NCBI GenBank assembly: GCA_036012725.1
Contig: DASCPW010000056.1
Location: 1 to 13,951 of the forward strand
Length of the DNA stretch: 13,951 bases
Direction: 5' to 3'
DNA from: GCA-2686765 sp036012725
GTDB taxonomy: Bacteria; Pseudomonadota; Alphaproteobacteria; Rhodospirillales; 2-02-FULL-58-16
Part shown: positions 5,877-13,951 of the stretch, piece by piece
Position numbering within the stretch: the first letter of the stretch is position 1
How the letters are laid out: every line of letters starts with the position of its first letter
The notes under the pieces: generated by a model
Databases searched by the model: none
The model's input: the letters and a program-made list of their open reading frames with translations, nothing else
What the model was told of the DNA's origin: nothing
Program-made: the position numbers and the translations under genes

Positions 5877-6305
5877 ATGCTTGTATCCGAATTGTTGAAA
5901 AAGAAACACCGCTCGGTGGTTACCGCCTATCCGAGCACCACCGTCAAGGACGCGGTCGGCCTGTTCAAGAAAAGGAGGATCGGGGCGATCATAATCTGCA
6001 TGCCGGATGGAAGAATTATCGGCATCGTAACCGAGCGGGATGTCCTCCATAGCGAGGCGGAAATCGGCGCGGCGACCATGGAACTGAAGGTCGAGGAAAT
6101 CATGTCCCATGTTTATATCTGCAAACCGGACGATACTCTCAAGAGCGCCATGCACTTGATGGCCTTCAAGCATGTCCGCCATGTGCCGGTGGTTGTCGAC
6201 GGCGAGCTGAAAGGGGTGATCAGAATCGGCGATATCATCAGAGGCCAGCTCGACGGGGCCCAGCCCGAGGTCGACGTGTTGCGCGACTATGCCCGTGGCC
6301 ACTGA
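5877..6305 (+). CDS. Stand-alone two-CBS-domain protein
   Basis: 142 residues, almost wholly two CBS repeats. CBS1 covers about residues 3-60 (TTVKDAVGLFKKRRIGAIII ... GIVTERDVL) and CBS2 about 71-127 (KVEEIMSHVYICKPDDTLKS ... RHVPVVVDGELKGVIRIGDII). Such pairs form a Bateman module binding adenine nucleotides or related ligands. With no enzyme or transporter domain attached, it is likely a small sensor that acts on a partner; the partner is unknown. The start at ATG 5877 has AAGGAG seven bases upstream; the open frame extends 17 codons further but without a ribosome-binding site. It ends 48 bases from metH in convergent orientation, with no clear terminator between. Confidence 0.9.
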   Translation: MLVSELLKKKHRSVVTAYPSTTVKDAVGLFKKRRIGAIIICMPDGRIIGIVTERDVLHSEAEIGAATMELKVEEIMSHVYICKPDDTLKSAMHLMAFKHVRHVPVVVDGELKGVIRIGDIIRGQLDGAQPEVDVLRDYARGH

Positions 6306-6353
6306 CCGGCATCGACGGACGCATCGGCATCGCGGGCGCCAATTCACGAAGTT

Positions 6354-9300
6354 TCACAGCGTGAAATATTTTGCCCGTGGGTGATGGACGACGATGGCCG
6401 AGGTCGACTGTTCGGGAACAAGCTCGTCGTTTTCGGTGACGGTGATGCCGATTTTCCCGGCGCCCAGTAAATCGAGAATTTTGCTCTGCTGGGCGAGGTC
6501 GGGACAGGCCGGATATCCAAACGAATAGCGCCCCCCCCGGTAGCCCTGTTTCAAGAGCTTCTCCATGCGCCGCGCATCCTCGTGGCCAAAGCCCAGTTCG
6601 CCGCGGATGCGCTTGTGCACATATTCGGCCAGGGCCTCGGCGATCTCGACGGAAAGTCCGTGCAGATAAAGATAATCCCGGTAACGGTCGGCATGAAACC
6701 ACTGGCGCGCCACGTCCGAGGCCCGCTGTCCCACCGTCACCACCTGTAGGCCGATGACGTCACGGCTCGGCTGATCGACGCCGCGGAAGAAGTCGGCGAT
6801 GCAAAGGCCGTGTTTTTTATTCTGGCGGGGAAAGGCCAAGCGGGCGGCTTCGCTTTCACCGTCTTCCCCGAAGAGGATCACCGAATTGCCTTCAGATGCG
6901 CACTTCCAGTAACCGTAAGCGGCGGCGGGGCGGATAATCTCCTCGTCCCGGCATTGTTGCATCATCCCGTGCAGGATGGGGCGCACCTCCCTGGCCGCCC
7001 ATTTCTTCCACTCCGCCCGGTCGCGCCCGGCTTTCTTGAACCCCCAGTGGAACTGGAAAAGCATGGTCTCGTTCAAGAACGGCAGCAACGCTTTCAGGTC
7101 TACTTTGTCGATCAGTCTGGGGCCTATGAAGGGCGGTTCTGGCACCTCCACCTGGGCCGCCAGTTGCGTCTTCAAGGCGCCGGTTTCCGCCCAATCGACG
7201 GGACGCAGCGCCGGTGGCGGCGGCGCTTCCTGGGCGGCGCGGCGTTTTTTTCCAGGCGGGCGCTTCTTGCGTTTCGCCACTTGGCTTTCAAGATGATCGT
7301 CAAAACAGCCGCTGACGACTTTTTCGACCAGCATAAGGCCGTCAAAAGCGTCCTTGGCATAAACCGCCCGGCCTGATCCGTAGGCCACGGCGCAGTCATC
7401 CTCCACATAACGCCGGGTCAAGGCGGCGCCACCCAGAAGGACCGGGACGGAAATGCCTTGGCGCGCCATTTCCCGCAGGTTTTCGCGCATGACGACGGTG
7501 GACTTGACCAAAAGGCCAGACATGCCGATGGCGTCGGCCTGGTGCTTGGCGGCGGCCTCGACGATGTTCACCAGGGGTTGCTTGATGCCCAGGTTGATGA
7601 CCTTGTAGCCGTTGTTGGTGAGGATGATATCGACCAGGTTCTTGCCGATGTCATGGACGTCACCCTTAACCGTGGCCAGAACGATGGTGCCTTTTTCGCG
7701 GCCGCCGATGCGCTCCATGTGAGGTTCCAGGTAAGACACCGCCGCCTTCATAGTTTCCGCCGATTGCAGAACGAAGGGAAGCTGCATCCGCCCGGCCCCG
7801 AAAAGCTCGCCCACGACTTTCATGCCGTTAAGCAAAAAGGTATTGATGATGGTCAGCGGGTCGTGATCCTTCAAGGCCAGGGCCAGGTCGTCGTCGAGAC
7901 CCTGCCGGTCGCCTTCGACAATGCGCTGTTTGAGACGCTCATCAATGGCCGCCGGGCGTTCGGTTTTCTTGGAGGCCTCCTCCTTGCGGTCGGCGAAAAG
8001 ATCGATAAAGACGTGCAAGGGGTCGTAATCTTTTTCCCGCCTGTCATGGATCAGGTCTTCGACAACCTTCTTTTCAGCCTCTGAAATCTTGTGCAAGGGG
8101 ATGATCTTGGAGACATGGATGATGGCTCCGGTCAGGCCGCGTTGCACCGCCTGGTCGAGAAAGACGGAATTGAGGACATGGCGGGCCGCCGGATTGAGGC
8201 CGAAGGAGACATTGGAAACACCCAGGATGATCTGACATTCGGGCAATTCAGCGGCGATTTCCACGATCGCGTCAAGGGTCGCCAGGGCGAGCCCGCGGTC
8301 GTCCTCGTTGCCGGTGCAAATGGTGAAGGTCAAGGGATCGATAAGCAGGTCCGAGGGCGGCAGGCCGTGGCGGAGACAAGCGAATTCATGAAGGCGCCTG
8401 GCGATGCGAACCTTGTCGCCGGCGGTCTTGGCCATGCCGTCCTCGTCGATGGTCAGGGCGATGACGGCGGCGCCGAACTTGCGGGCAAGCCGCAGGCGTT
8501 GGCGCGCCGGTTCCTCGCCGTCCTCGAAATTGATGGAATTGATGATGGCCTTGCCGCCGTAAAGTTTGAGAGCCGCTTCGATAACCGGCAGTTCGGTGGA
8601 ATCGATCACCAAAGGTGCTGTGACGGCGCCGCGCATGCGGCCCATCAGCTCGCTCATGTCGGCGACCTCGTCGCGGCCGACGAAGGCGGTGCAGAGGTCA
8701 AGGGAGTGCGAGCCCTCGCCCACCTGCTCGCGGCCCATGGAGACGCAGCCATCCCAATCACCGGCTTCTTGAAGGCGGCGGAATTTTTTCGAGCCGTTGG
8801 CGTTGCAACGCTCGCCGATCGAAAAGACGGCCTGTTCCTGCCGGAACGGCACTTGCGAATAATGCGAGGCGGCGGCGGCCAGCCGGCGGACCTCTCTTCG
8901 CCCGGGCGGCGGGCGGCGGCGGCCCTTGCCGGCGCGGCGGCGGAGCATGGCGTCGAGGGCCTCGGTATGGGAGACCCCGGTGCCGCAGCAACCGCCGATT
9001 ATGTTGACCCCGTCTTCATCGATGAAACGCTCCTGCCATTTGGCCAGTTCGGCGGCCCGCAAGGGATAATGGATCTGGCCGTCAACCAGTTCGGGCAGAC
9101 CGGCGTTGGGCTGCACCGAGATCAGGGCGGGCCAGTTTTCGGCCAGCCACTTCACGTGTTCGGCCATCTCCTGGGGGCCGGTGGCGCAGTTGATCCCCAA
9201 CAACGGCACGTCCAGGGCTTCGACCACCGTCGCCGTGGCGGCGATATCGGCGCCGAGCAGCAAGGTGCCGGTGGTTTCCACCGTCACTTGCACGAAGATC

Positions 9301-9854
9301 GGCGTTGCGGCGCCGGCCTTTTCACGGGCCAGCTTGGCGCCATTGACGGCGGCCTTGATCTGCAGGGAGTCCTGGCAGGTCTCGACAAGGATGGCGTCGA
9401 CGCCGCCGGTGAGGAGGCCGGCGCACTGGACGCTCAAGGCTTTCTCCAGGCTATCATAATCTATATGGCCCAAGCTCGGCAGCTTGGTTCCCGGGCCAAC
9501 GTCTCCGAGAACGAAACGCTCGGCGCCGTCGCTTTTAAAACTTTCCACCGCCTCGCGGGCCAGCTCGGCGGCCTCGCGGTTGAGCGCCAGGGCCTCGTCG
9601 GCGAGGCCGAACTCGCCCAAAGTCACCGGCGAGGCGCCGAAGGTGTTGGTGATCACCATGTCGGCGCCGGCGGCCAGATAGTCGCGGTGGATGGCCCGCA
9701 CCAGGTCGGGGCGCGAGCGGGTCAGGATATCGGTGCAGTTCTCCTGCCCCCAGTAATCCTTTTCCATATCCAGGTTCTTGTTCTGCACCCGCGAACCCAT
9801 GGCCCCGTCGCAGAGCAATACCTGGTCGGCCAAAACATCGAGCAAATGCCCCAT
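6354..9854 (-). CDS. metH: Cobalamin-dependent methionine synthase MetH
   Basis: 1166 residues, with all four modules in order. The homocysteine domain (about 1-310) has zinc ligands in GINCATGP (C223) and GGCCGT (C289, C290). The pterin domain (about 335-610) starts at FSIGERCNANGSKKF. The B12 cap and Rossmann domain (about 630-870) has the cobalt-ligating motif DVHDIGKN (H734). The SAM-dependent reactivation domain (about 890-1166) contains GYPACPDL. It moves the methyl group of 5-methyltetrahydrofolate to homocysteine. Two basic Pro/Arg-rich linkers (GKGRRRPPPGRRE; KRKKRPPGKKRR) separate modules. The start at ATG 9854 overlaps the stop of the ArsR-methyltransferase gene as ATGA, so the two are translationally coupled. 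The in-frame upstream extension to 9905 lies inside that gene and is rejected. Confidence 0.97.
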   Translation of the reverse strand: MGHLLDVLADQVLLCDGAMGSRVQNKNLDMEKDYWGQENCTDILTRSRPDLVRAIHRDYLAAGADMVITNTFGASPVTLGEFGLADEALALNREAAELAREAVESFKSDGAERFVLGDVGPGTKLPSLGHIDYDSLEKALSVQCAGLLTGGVDAILVETCQDSLQIKAAVNGAKLAREKAGAATPIFVQVTVETTGTLLLGADIAATATVVEALDVPLLGINCATGPQEMAEHVKWLAENWPALISVQPNAGLPELVDGQIHYPLRAAELAKWQERFIDEDGVNIIGGCCGTGVSHTEALDAMLRRRAGKGRRRPPPGRREVRRLAAAASHYSQVPFRQEQAVFSIGERCNANGSKKFRRLQEAGDWDGCVSMGREQVGEGSHSLDLCTAFVGRDEVADMSELMGRMRGAVTAPLVIDSTELPVIEAALKLYGGKAIINSINFEDGEEPARQRLRLARKFGAAVIALTIDEDGMAKTAGDKVRIARRLHEFACLRHGLPPSDLLIDPLTFTICTGNEDDRGLALATLDAIVEIAAELPECQIILGVSNVSFGLNPAARHVLNSVFLDQAVQRGLTGAIIHVSKIIPLHKISEAEKKVVEDLIHDRREKDYDPLHVFIDLFADRKEEASKKTERPAAIDERLKQRIVEGDRQGLDDDLALALKDHDPLTIINTFLLNGMKVVGELFGAGRMQLPFVLQSAETMKAAVSYLEPHMERIGGREKGTIVLATVKGDVHDIGKNLVDIILTNNGYKVINLGIKQPLVNIVEAAAKHQADAIGMSGLLVKSTVVMRENLREMARQGISVPVLLGGAALTRRYVEDDCAVAYGSGRAVYAKDAFDGLMLVEKVVSGCFDDHLESQVAKRKKRPPGKKRRAAQEAPPPPALRPVDWAETGALKTQLAAQVEVPEPPFIGPRLIDKVDLKALLPFLNETMLFQFHWGFKKAGRDRAEWKKWAAREVRPILHGMMQQCRDEEIIRPAAAYGYWKCASEGNSVILFGEDGESEAARLAFPRQNKKHGLCIADFFRGVDQPSRDVIGLQVVTVGQRASDVARQWFHADRYRDYLYLHGLSVEIAEALAEYVHKRIRGELGFGHEDARRMEKLLKQGYRGGRYSFGYPACPDLAQQSKILDLLGAGKIGITVTENDELVPEQSTSAIVVHHPRAKYFTL

Positions 9855-10810
9855 CAGCGGGCTTCCTTGCCGGCTTTGCCGGCGGCCTTGGACGACGCCA
9901 GCCATAGGCTCACGGTCAAGGGATGGCCCGGCAGATGGACGGTTCGCTGATGTTTAAGATGGGCTGCGGCGAACCAGGCGGCGACTTCTTTATCGCCGAA
10001 ACCGAGGCGCCGGTGTTCATGTTCGAGGCGTAATTCCTCGATATCATGAGGGGCAAAATCGGCGATCAGCATGCGCCCGCCGGGGCTCAGCATCCTCGCC
10101 GCCAAGGCGATGGCGCGGCCCGGATCATCGAGAAAATGCAGAACCTGATGAATGGTCACGGCGGTGAAGGATTTGTCCCGAAACGGCGACTGATAAATAT
10201 CGGCCTGGCGGACCGTGCAATTGGCCCCCTTTGCCCGTTCCAGGTTGGCGCGCGCCACCGCCAGCATCTCGCAAGAAAAGTCGATGCCATAGCCGCGATG
10301 GATATGGGGGGCAAAAATTTCCAACATCCGGCCGGTCCCCGTTCCCAGGTCCAGCAGCTCGTCGGTTTGGCGAAGGGGAAGGAGCTTCTTGATCGCCCGT
10401 TCCACTTTGGCGTCGTCGGCATGGAGGGAGCGCAGCCTGTCCCAGCTTTTGGCGTTGCTGGCGAAATAGGTGGCCGCCGCTTGGCGGCGTTGCCGCTTGA
10501 CCTCGGCCAAGCGTTCCCGGTCAAGGGCCAGCGCCCGGTCGCCTTCGGGCAGAAGGCTTAACAGCCGCCGGGCGATGCCGGCGCCGGCGCCTTCCTGAAC
10601 CAGGCGATGGAAAACCCAACTGCCTTCCCCGAACCGTTCCAGCAGGCCGGCTTCAGTGAGTAGTTTGAGATGACGCGACACCCTGGGCTGGCTTTGCCGC
10701 AAAATGCCGACCAGCTCGCTGACCGTCAATTCACCGCCGGCGCAAAGGGCGAAGAGACGCAACCGCGTCGGTTCCGCCACCGCCCGCAAGGCCGCCAACA
10801 AAGCATCCAT
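9854..10810 (-). CDS. ArsR-family HTH regulator fused to a SAM-dependent methyltransferase
   Basis: 318 residues. An ArsR winged helix (about 1-75) has the recognition region QSQPRVSRHLKLLTEAGLLE (40-59). A class I methyltransferase domain (about 115-260) has SAM motif I LDLGTGTG (153-160), the acidic residue of GYGID and HQVLHFLDDP. No Cys metal-binding pair of the arsenic or zinc type is seen in the HTH. Its 4-bp overlap with metH points to a role in the methionine and SAM cycle. I infer that the methyltransferase fold senses SAM or S-adenosylhomocysteine rather than modifying a substrate; SahR, an ArsR-family SAH sensor, is a functional precedent. ATG 10810 is chosen for GGAAGG eight bases upstream; 15 extra codons are open before it. 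A palindrome lies about 40-60 bases upstream of the ATG. Confidence 0.88.
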   Translation of the reverse strand: MDALLAALRAVAEPTRLRLFALCAGGELTVSELVGILRQSQPRVSRHLKLLTEAGLLERFGEGSWVFHRLVQEGAGAGIARRLLSLLPEGDRALALDRERLAEVKRQRRQAAATYFASNAKSWDRLRSLHADDAKVERAIKKLLPLRQTDELLDLGTGTGRMLEIFAPHIHRGYGIDFSCEMLAVARANLERAKGANCTVRQADIYQSPFRDKSFTAVTIHQVLHFLDDPGRAIALAARMLSPGGRMLIADFAPHDIEELRLEHEHRRLGFGDKEVAAWFAAAHLKHQRTVHLPGHPLTVSLWLASSKAAGKAGKEAR

Positions 10811-10850
10811 CGAATGGGCCTTCCCGTTAAATTTAAATAAAATGTGGATA

Positions 10851-10872
10851 TGCACATATATTTATATATGCA
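10851..10872. promoter_or_regulatory. AT-rich 22-bp palindrome, probable operator of the ArsR-methyltransferase/metH operon
   Basis: Left arm TGCACATATA (10851-10860), centre TT, right arm TATATATGCA (10863-10872): 9 of 10 positions are complementary. It lies 41-62 bases upstream of the regulator's ATG in an AT-rich block that stands out from GC-rich surroundings and should contain the promoter. ArsR-family dimers bind palindromes of this size next to their own promoters, so autorepression is the natural reading. No exact -35/-10 pair can be fixed. Confidence 0.6.
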
Positions 10873-10897
10873 AATATCATAGAAGTCGAGAGGGATT

Positions 10898-11992
10898 TTA
10901 CGGCACGATGGCGGCCCGGAGACAGCGCCGTTCGATGGTATCCCGAAAGGCTCTGTCGATCTCGGCCAGGGGATAGCGGGCATCGACCAGATCCGCGAAC
11001 GGAAAGAGGCCGCGGTTTTGGTGGACGAAGTCGAGGGCCTGAACGAGATGCCTGGGATGATAGTTCTGGTTGCCGGCGACGGAGAGGCAGCGGTTGACGA
11101 TGACATTGGCGTCGATGGTCGCCTCGGCGCCGGCAAAGACGAGGCCGGCGGTGACATAACGGCCGCCAGCGCGCAGCATGGCAAGGCCCTGGGGAATGGC
11201 GGCTGGATCACCGCAGACCTCGATGACCGCGTCGGCGCCGTCGGGCCGGCAGTGGCGGCTTACCATCTCGATCAGCTTGCCCGGTTGGCGCCCTGAAATG
11301 TCGATGCCGATATCGACGCCGAATCTTGCGGCCAGGGCGAGGCGTTTGCCAACCCCGTCCAGGCCAATGATCGGGGCGGCGCCTTTCGAACGGGCCAGGG
11401 CGGCGGCGTAAAGCCCCAGCAGGCCAAGGCCCTGGATGACGACCGTATCGCCGGCCTTGATCGCTGCCCTCTCGGTCACCGAGACCATGGTGGCGACACC
11501 GCAATTGACGGGGCTCGCCTCGGCGTCGCCAAGATCGTCCGGCAGCTTCAAGATGCCGCTTCCCGGCATGATGTAGACATACTCGGCGAAGCCACCGGTG
11601 AAATGCGGGTCTTGGGCGCAGCCGCCATGTCCGTATTTGCGCAATTTCAGGCATTTCTGCGGCATGTCGAGATCGCGGCAATAGTAACATTGTCCGCAGG
11701 TGGCATGGATCGTCCAAGTGACGCGCTGGCCGCCGCCGAGTGCCTCGCCACGCATATCCTTCCCGACCCCTTCACCCAGCTCCTCGATGGTGCCGATGAT
11801 TTCATGACCCAGAATGCCGGGGCTAGGAGCGGCCCGCCGGCCTTGCCAGCTATGGACATCCGACCCACAGACCGTCGCCATGGCTATCCTGACCAGAACC
11901 TCGCCGGGAGCGGCGGGCCGTAAAGGATAGTCTCTGATCTCGAGCGGCTTGTTGGGGGCGACGAAGACCGCCGCCTTGCCGGTGCGGGTCAT
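10898..11992 (-). CDS. Zinc-dependent medium-chain alcohol dehydrogenase, phosphonate-associated (HpnZ-like) type
   Basis: 364 residues. The catalytic zinc ligands are visible: C42 (TVCGSD), H63-E64 (GHE) and C164 (VNCG). The structural zinc loop is C99-x2-C102-x2-C105-x8-C114, one residue longer than the usual x7. The Rossmann motif GLGLLG (188-193) with D212 at the end of the second strand points to NAD(H). The pattern CGSDVHSWQGRR ... MPQKCLKLRKYGH resembles the family named as putative phosphonate-catabolism alcohol dehydrogenases; the substrate cannot be told and no phosphonate gene is in the window. The ATG at 11992 lies two bases after the ettA stop, with GAGGTG overlapping that stop, so it is coupled to ettA. 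The open frame upstream to 12100 lies within ettA. Confidence 0.87.
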   Translation of the reverse strand: MTRTGKAAVFVAPNKPLEIRDYPLRPAAPGEVLVRIAMATVCGSDVHSWQGRRAAPSPGILGHEIIGTIEELGEGVGKDMRGEALGGGQRVTWTIHATCGQCYYCRDLDMPQKCLKLRKYGHGGCAQDPHFTGGFAEYVYIMPGSGILKLPDDLGDAEASPVNCGVATMVSVTERAAIKAGDTVVIQGLGLLGLYAAALARSKGAAPIIGLDGVGKRLALAARFGVDIGIDISGRQPGKLIEMVSRHCRPDGADAVIEVCGDPAAIPQGLAMLRAGGRYVTAGLVFAGAEATIDANVIVNRCLSVAGNQNYHPRHLVQALDFVHQNRGLFPFADLVDARYPLAEIDRAFRDTIERRCLRAAIVP

Positions 11993-11994
11993 AT

Positions 11995-13674
11995 TCACCT
12001 CGTCAGCGGCCGGTACTTGATGCGGTGCGGATGCTCGGCGTCGGCACCCAGGCGGGCCCGGCGGTCGGCCTCGTAGGATTGGTAATTGCCTTCGAACCAA
12101 ACAACCCTGCTCATCCCCTCGAAAGCGAGGATGTGGGTGGCCAGCCGGTCCAGGAACCAGCGGTCATGGCTGATGACGACGGCGCAGCCGGCGAAGTCGG
12201 CCAAACCTTCTTCAAGCGCTCGCAAGGTCTCGACGTCCAGGTCGTTGGTCGGTTCGTCGAGGAGCAGGACGTTGGCCCCAGATTTCAGCATTTTCGCCAG
12301 GTGCACCCGGTTGCGCTCACCGCCCGACAATTGGCCGACCTTTTTTTGCTGATCGGCGCCCCTGAAATTGAACTGGGCCGTATAGGCGCGGCTCTGCATC
12401 TTGCGCCCGCCCAGTTCCACCTCATCCAGGCCGCCGCTGATTTCCTCCCAGACGTTTTTGCCGCCGTCCAATTTATCGCGGGACTGATCCACATATCCCA
12501 AGACCACGGTTTCGCCTAGGCGCAGGCCGCCGCCGTCGGGCTCCTCGGCGCCGGTGATCATGCGAAACAGCGTCGTCTTACCGGCGCCGTTGGCGCCGAT
12601 GACGCCGACGATGCCGCCGGCCGGCAAGCGGAAGCTTAAATCCTCGATCAGCAGTTTATCGCCGTAGCCCTTCCGCAAGCCCTCGGCTTCGATAACCAGA
12701 TCGCCCAGCCGCGGCCCCGGCGGAATGACGATCTGCGCGGTTCCCGGCTTTTTGTCCCGGGCCTCGGCCAAAAGGGTCTCGTAAGCGGTGATACGGGCCT
12801 TGGATTTGGCTTGCCGTGCGCGCGGCGATTGCCTGATCCATTCCAGTTCGCTTTTCAGGGTACGCTGGCGAGAGGTCTCTCCCTTTTCCTCATGGGCCAG
12901 GCGGCGCTGCTTTTGCTCCAACCAGGCTGAATAGTTGCCCTCGTAGGGAACGCCGCGGCCACGGTCCAGTTCGAGAATCCAGCCGGTAACGTTGTCGAGG
13001 AAATAGCGGTCATGGGTGACGATCATCACCATGCCGTCGTAATCGGCCAGAAATCTCTCCAGCCAGGCCACCGATTCAGCGTCGAGATGGTTCGTCGGCT
13101 CGTCGAGAAGCAGAATGCCGGGACGTTGCAACAAGAGCCGGCACAGTGCCACCCGGCGGCGCTCGCCACCCGAGATCTTGCTGACATCGGCGTCTCCGGG
13201 CGGGCAGCGGAGCGCGTCCATGGCGACCTCTATGGTGCGTTCCAGTTCCCAACCCTGGGCGGCATCGATTTTCTCCTGTAACTCGCCCTGCCGGTCGAGC
13301 AAGGCGTTCATCTCGTCGTCATCCACGGGTTCGGCAAATTTGGCGCTGACCTCGTTGAATTCGTCGAGCAGGGTTTTAACCTCACCCAAGCCTTCGATAA
13401 CGTTGGCTTCCACATCCTTGCCGGCATCGAGCTCGGGCTCCTGTTCCAGGTAGCCGACCTTGACGCCGTTGGCCGCCCAGGCCTCGCCGCCATAATCGTG
13501 ATCCACCCCGGACATGATTTTCAAGAGTGTCGACTTGCCGGCGCCATTGACGCCCAGGACGCCGATCTTGGCGGCCGGCAGGAACGACAGCGAGACGCCC
13601 TTGAGAAGTTCTCGCCCGCCGGCAAAGACCTTGCTTAAGTTCTTCATGACGTAGACGTATTGGTGGGCAGGCAT
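11995..13674 (-). CDS. ettA: Energy-dependent translational throttle protein EttA (ABC-F ATPase)
   Basis: 559 residues, close to the usual EttA length (about 555). It binds the ribosomal E site and gates the first elongation steps according to the ATP/ADP ratio. Two ABC cassettes are complete. The first has Walker A GVNGAGKST (41-49), signature SGGERRR (168-174) and Walker B LLLDEPTNHLD (E192). The second has GANGAGKTT (360-368), LSGGERNR (449-456) and LLLDEPTNDLD (E474). Between them lies the EttA linker (about 255-305, basic, RQSPRARQAKSKARI), and an arm inserts in domain 1 (about 95-140). No membrane segment is present. The start at ATG 13674 (MPAHQYVYVMKNLSKVF) has GGAG seven bases upstream. 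It follows the sulfotransferase stop by 14 bases. Confidence 0.96.
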   Translation of the reverse strand: MPAHQYVYVMKNLSKVFAGGRELLKGVSLSFLPAAKIGVLGVNGAGKSTLLKIMSGVDHDYGGEAWAANGVKVGYLEQEPELDAGKDVEANVIEGLGEVKTLLDEFNEVSAKFAEPVDDDEMNALLDRQGELQEKIDAAQGWELERTIEVAMDALRCPPGDADVSKISGGERRRVALCRLLLQRPGILLLDEPTNHLDAESVAWLERFLADYDGMVMIVTHDRYFLDNVTGWILELDRGRGVPYEGNYSAWLEQKQRRLAHEEKGETSRQRTLKSELEWIRQSPRARQAKSKARITAYETLLAEARDKKPGTAQIVIPPGPRLGDLVIEAEGLRKGYGDKLLIEDLSFRLPAGGIVGVIGANGAGKTTLFRMITGAEEPDGGGLRLGETVVLGYVDQSRDKLDGGKNVWEEISGGLDEVELGGRKMQSRAYTAQFNFRGADQQKKVGQLSGGERNRVHLAKMLKSGANVLLLDEPTNDLDVETLRALEEGLADFAGCAVVISHDRWFLDRLATHILAFEGMSRVVWFEGNYQSYEADRRARLGADAEHPHRIKYRPLTR

Positions 13675-13688
13675 GAAATTCTCCGTAT

Positions 13689-13951
13689 TTAGTCCTCGTA
13701 CTCGAGGAGCTTTAGCATCTCGCCGTCTCGGCGGCGAAAGAGAGCGAGCGCCTCGTCGCCGAAACGATGGCGCCAAAATCCGGGGTCGGCGGTGGAAATG
13801 TCCGCGGCCCGGCCGGTTTTGGCGCAACGCGCCACCTCATCGTTGCCGCCGCCGATATTGAGGAACCGATACAAGCGGCGGAGATCCGGCTCGGGCTCGC
13901 ACATCAGGTCCTCGCAACGGACCTCCATGTAACGATCCGGACAGGCCCGGC
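13689..13951 (-). CDS. Sulfotransferase-family protein, C-terminal end (partial)
   Basis: The last 87 codons of a gene that enters from the right edge. PDRYMEVRCEDLMCEPEPDL followed by RRLYRFLNIG matches the block near the end of PAPS-dependent sulfotransferases (E-V-R-Y-E-D-L ... P ... L-L-R-L-F-L), which helps bind the 3'-phosphate of PAPS. WRHRFGDEALALF and LLEYED fit the usual closing helix. The N-terminal PAPS-binding loop is outside the window, so the acceptor (carbohydrate, peptide or lipid) is unknown. It is probably cotranscribed with ettA (14-base gap). Confidence 0.75.
   Translation of the reverse strand, partial: RACPDRYMEVRCEDLMCEPEPDLRRLYRFLNIGGGNDEVARCAKTGRAADISTADPGFWRHRFGDEALALFRRRDGEMLKLLEYED

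Noticed and set aside
6345..6370. TTTCAC/GTGAAA hairpin at the end of metH as a terminator
   Set aside because: The stem is only 6 bp, overlaps the last codons and stop, and no T-run follows it on the minus strand.
8091..9950. Plus-strand open frame of 619 codons antisense to metH and the regulator's end
   Set aside because: It lies opposite a clearly conserved MetH, has no domain resemblance, and is rich in Gly, Asp, Gln and Ala as expected for the mirror frame of a GC-rich gene.

Overview
The window looks like the chromosome of a GC-rich alphaproteobacterium, most likely Rhodospirillales-like. The clues are a FliM with a long acidic N-terminal extension, a DUF6468-type protein and a MotE-like protein next to fliL/fliM, a DksA with the degenerate zinc finger seen in alphaproteobacteria, and remnants of FliX, a regulator found only in alphaproteobacteria. 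No rRNA, tRNA, CRISPR array, insertion sequence or phage gene was seen.

Left part (1-5290), an eroded flagellar locus. On the minus strand, fliL, fliM, a DUF6468 gene and motE form a compact, apparently intact operon (3557 down to 605). Around it are pieces of other genes: a membrane-protein start joined in frame to part of a secreted TPR-type protein (1-422, running off the window); the last third of flgH (to 4090); the last 34 codons of fliX (4726-4830); about 44 codons from inside a DegT-family sugar aminotransferase (4830-4961); and the ribosome-binding site and signal peptide of an unidentified secreted protein (4959-5006). Between fliL and flgH the expected flgF-flgG-flgA genes are absent. 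An intact dksA with a good sigma-70 promoter sits among these pieces. I read this as a motility supercluster caught partway through loss by several deletions; a misassembly is the main alternative.

Middle (5288-6305): a periplasmic FKBP-type prolyl isomerase (minus) and, divergently, a stand-alone two-CBS-domain protein (plus).

Right part (6354-13951), all minus strand. A sulfotransferase end (partial) is followed by ettA (ABC-F translation factor), whose stop region holds the ribosome-binding site of a zinc-dependent alcohol dehydrogenase of the phosphonate-associated type. Then comes a second unit: an ArsR-type repressor fused to a SAM-dependent methyltransferase, overlapping by 4 bases the start of metH, the B12-dependent methionine synthase. 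A near-perfect 22-bp AT-rich palindrome lies just upstream of the regulator and is the probable operator of a self-regulated methionine-cycle operon.
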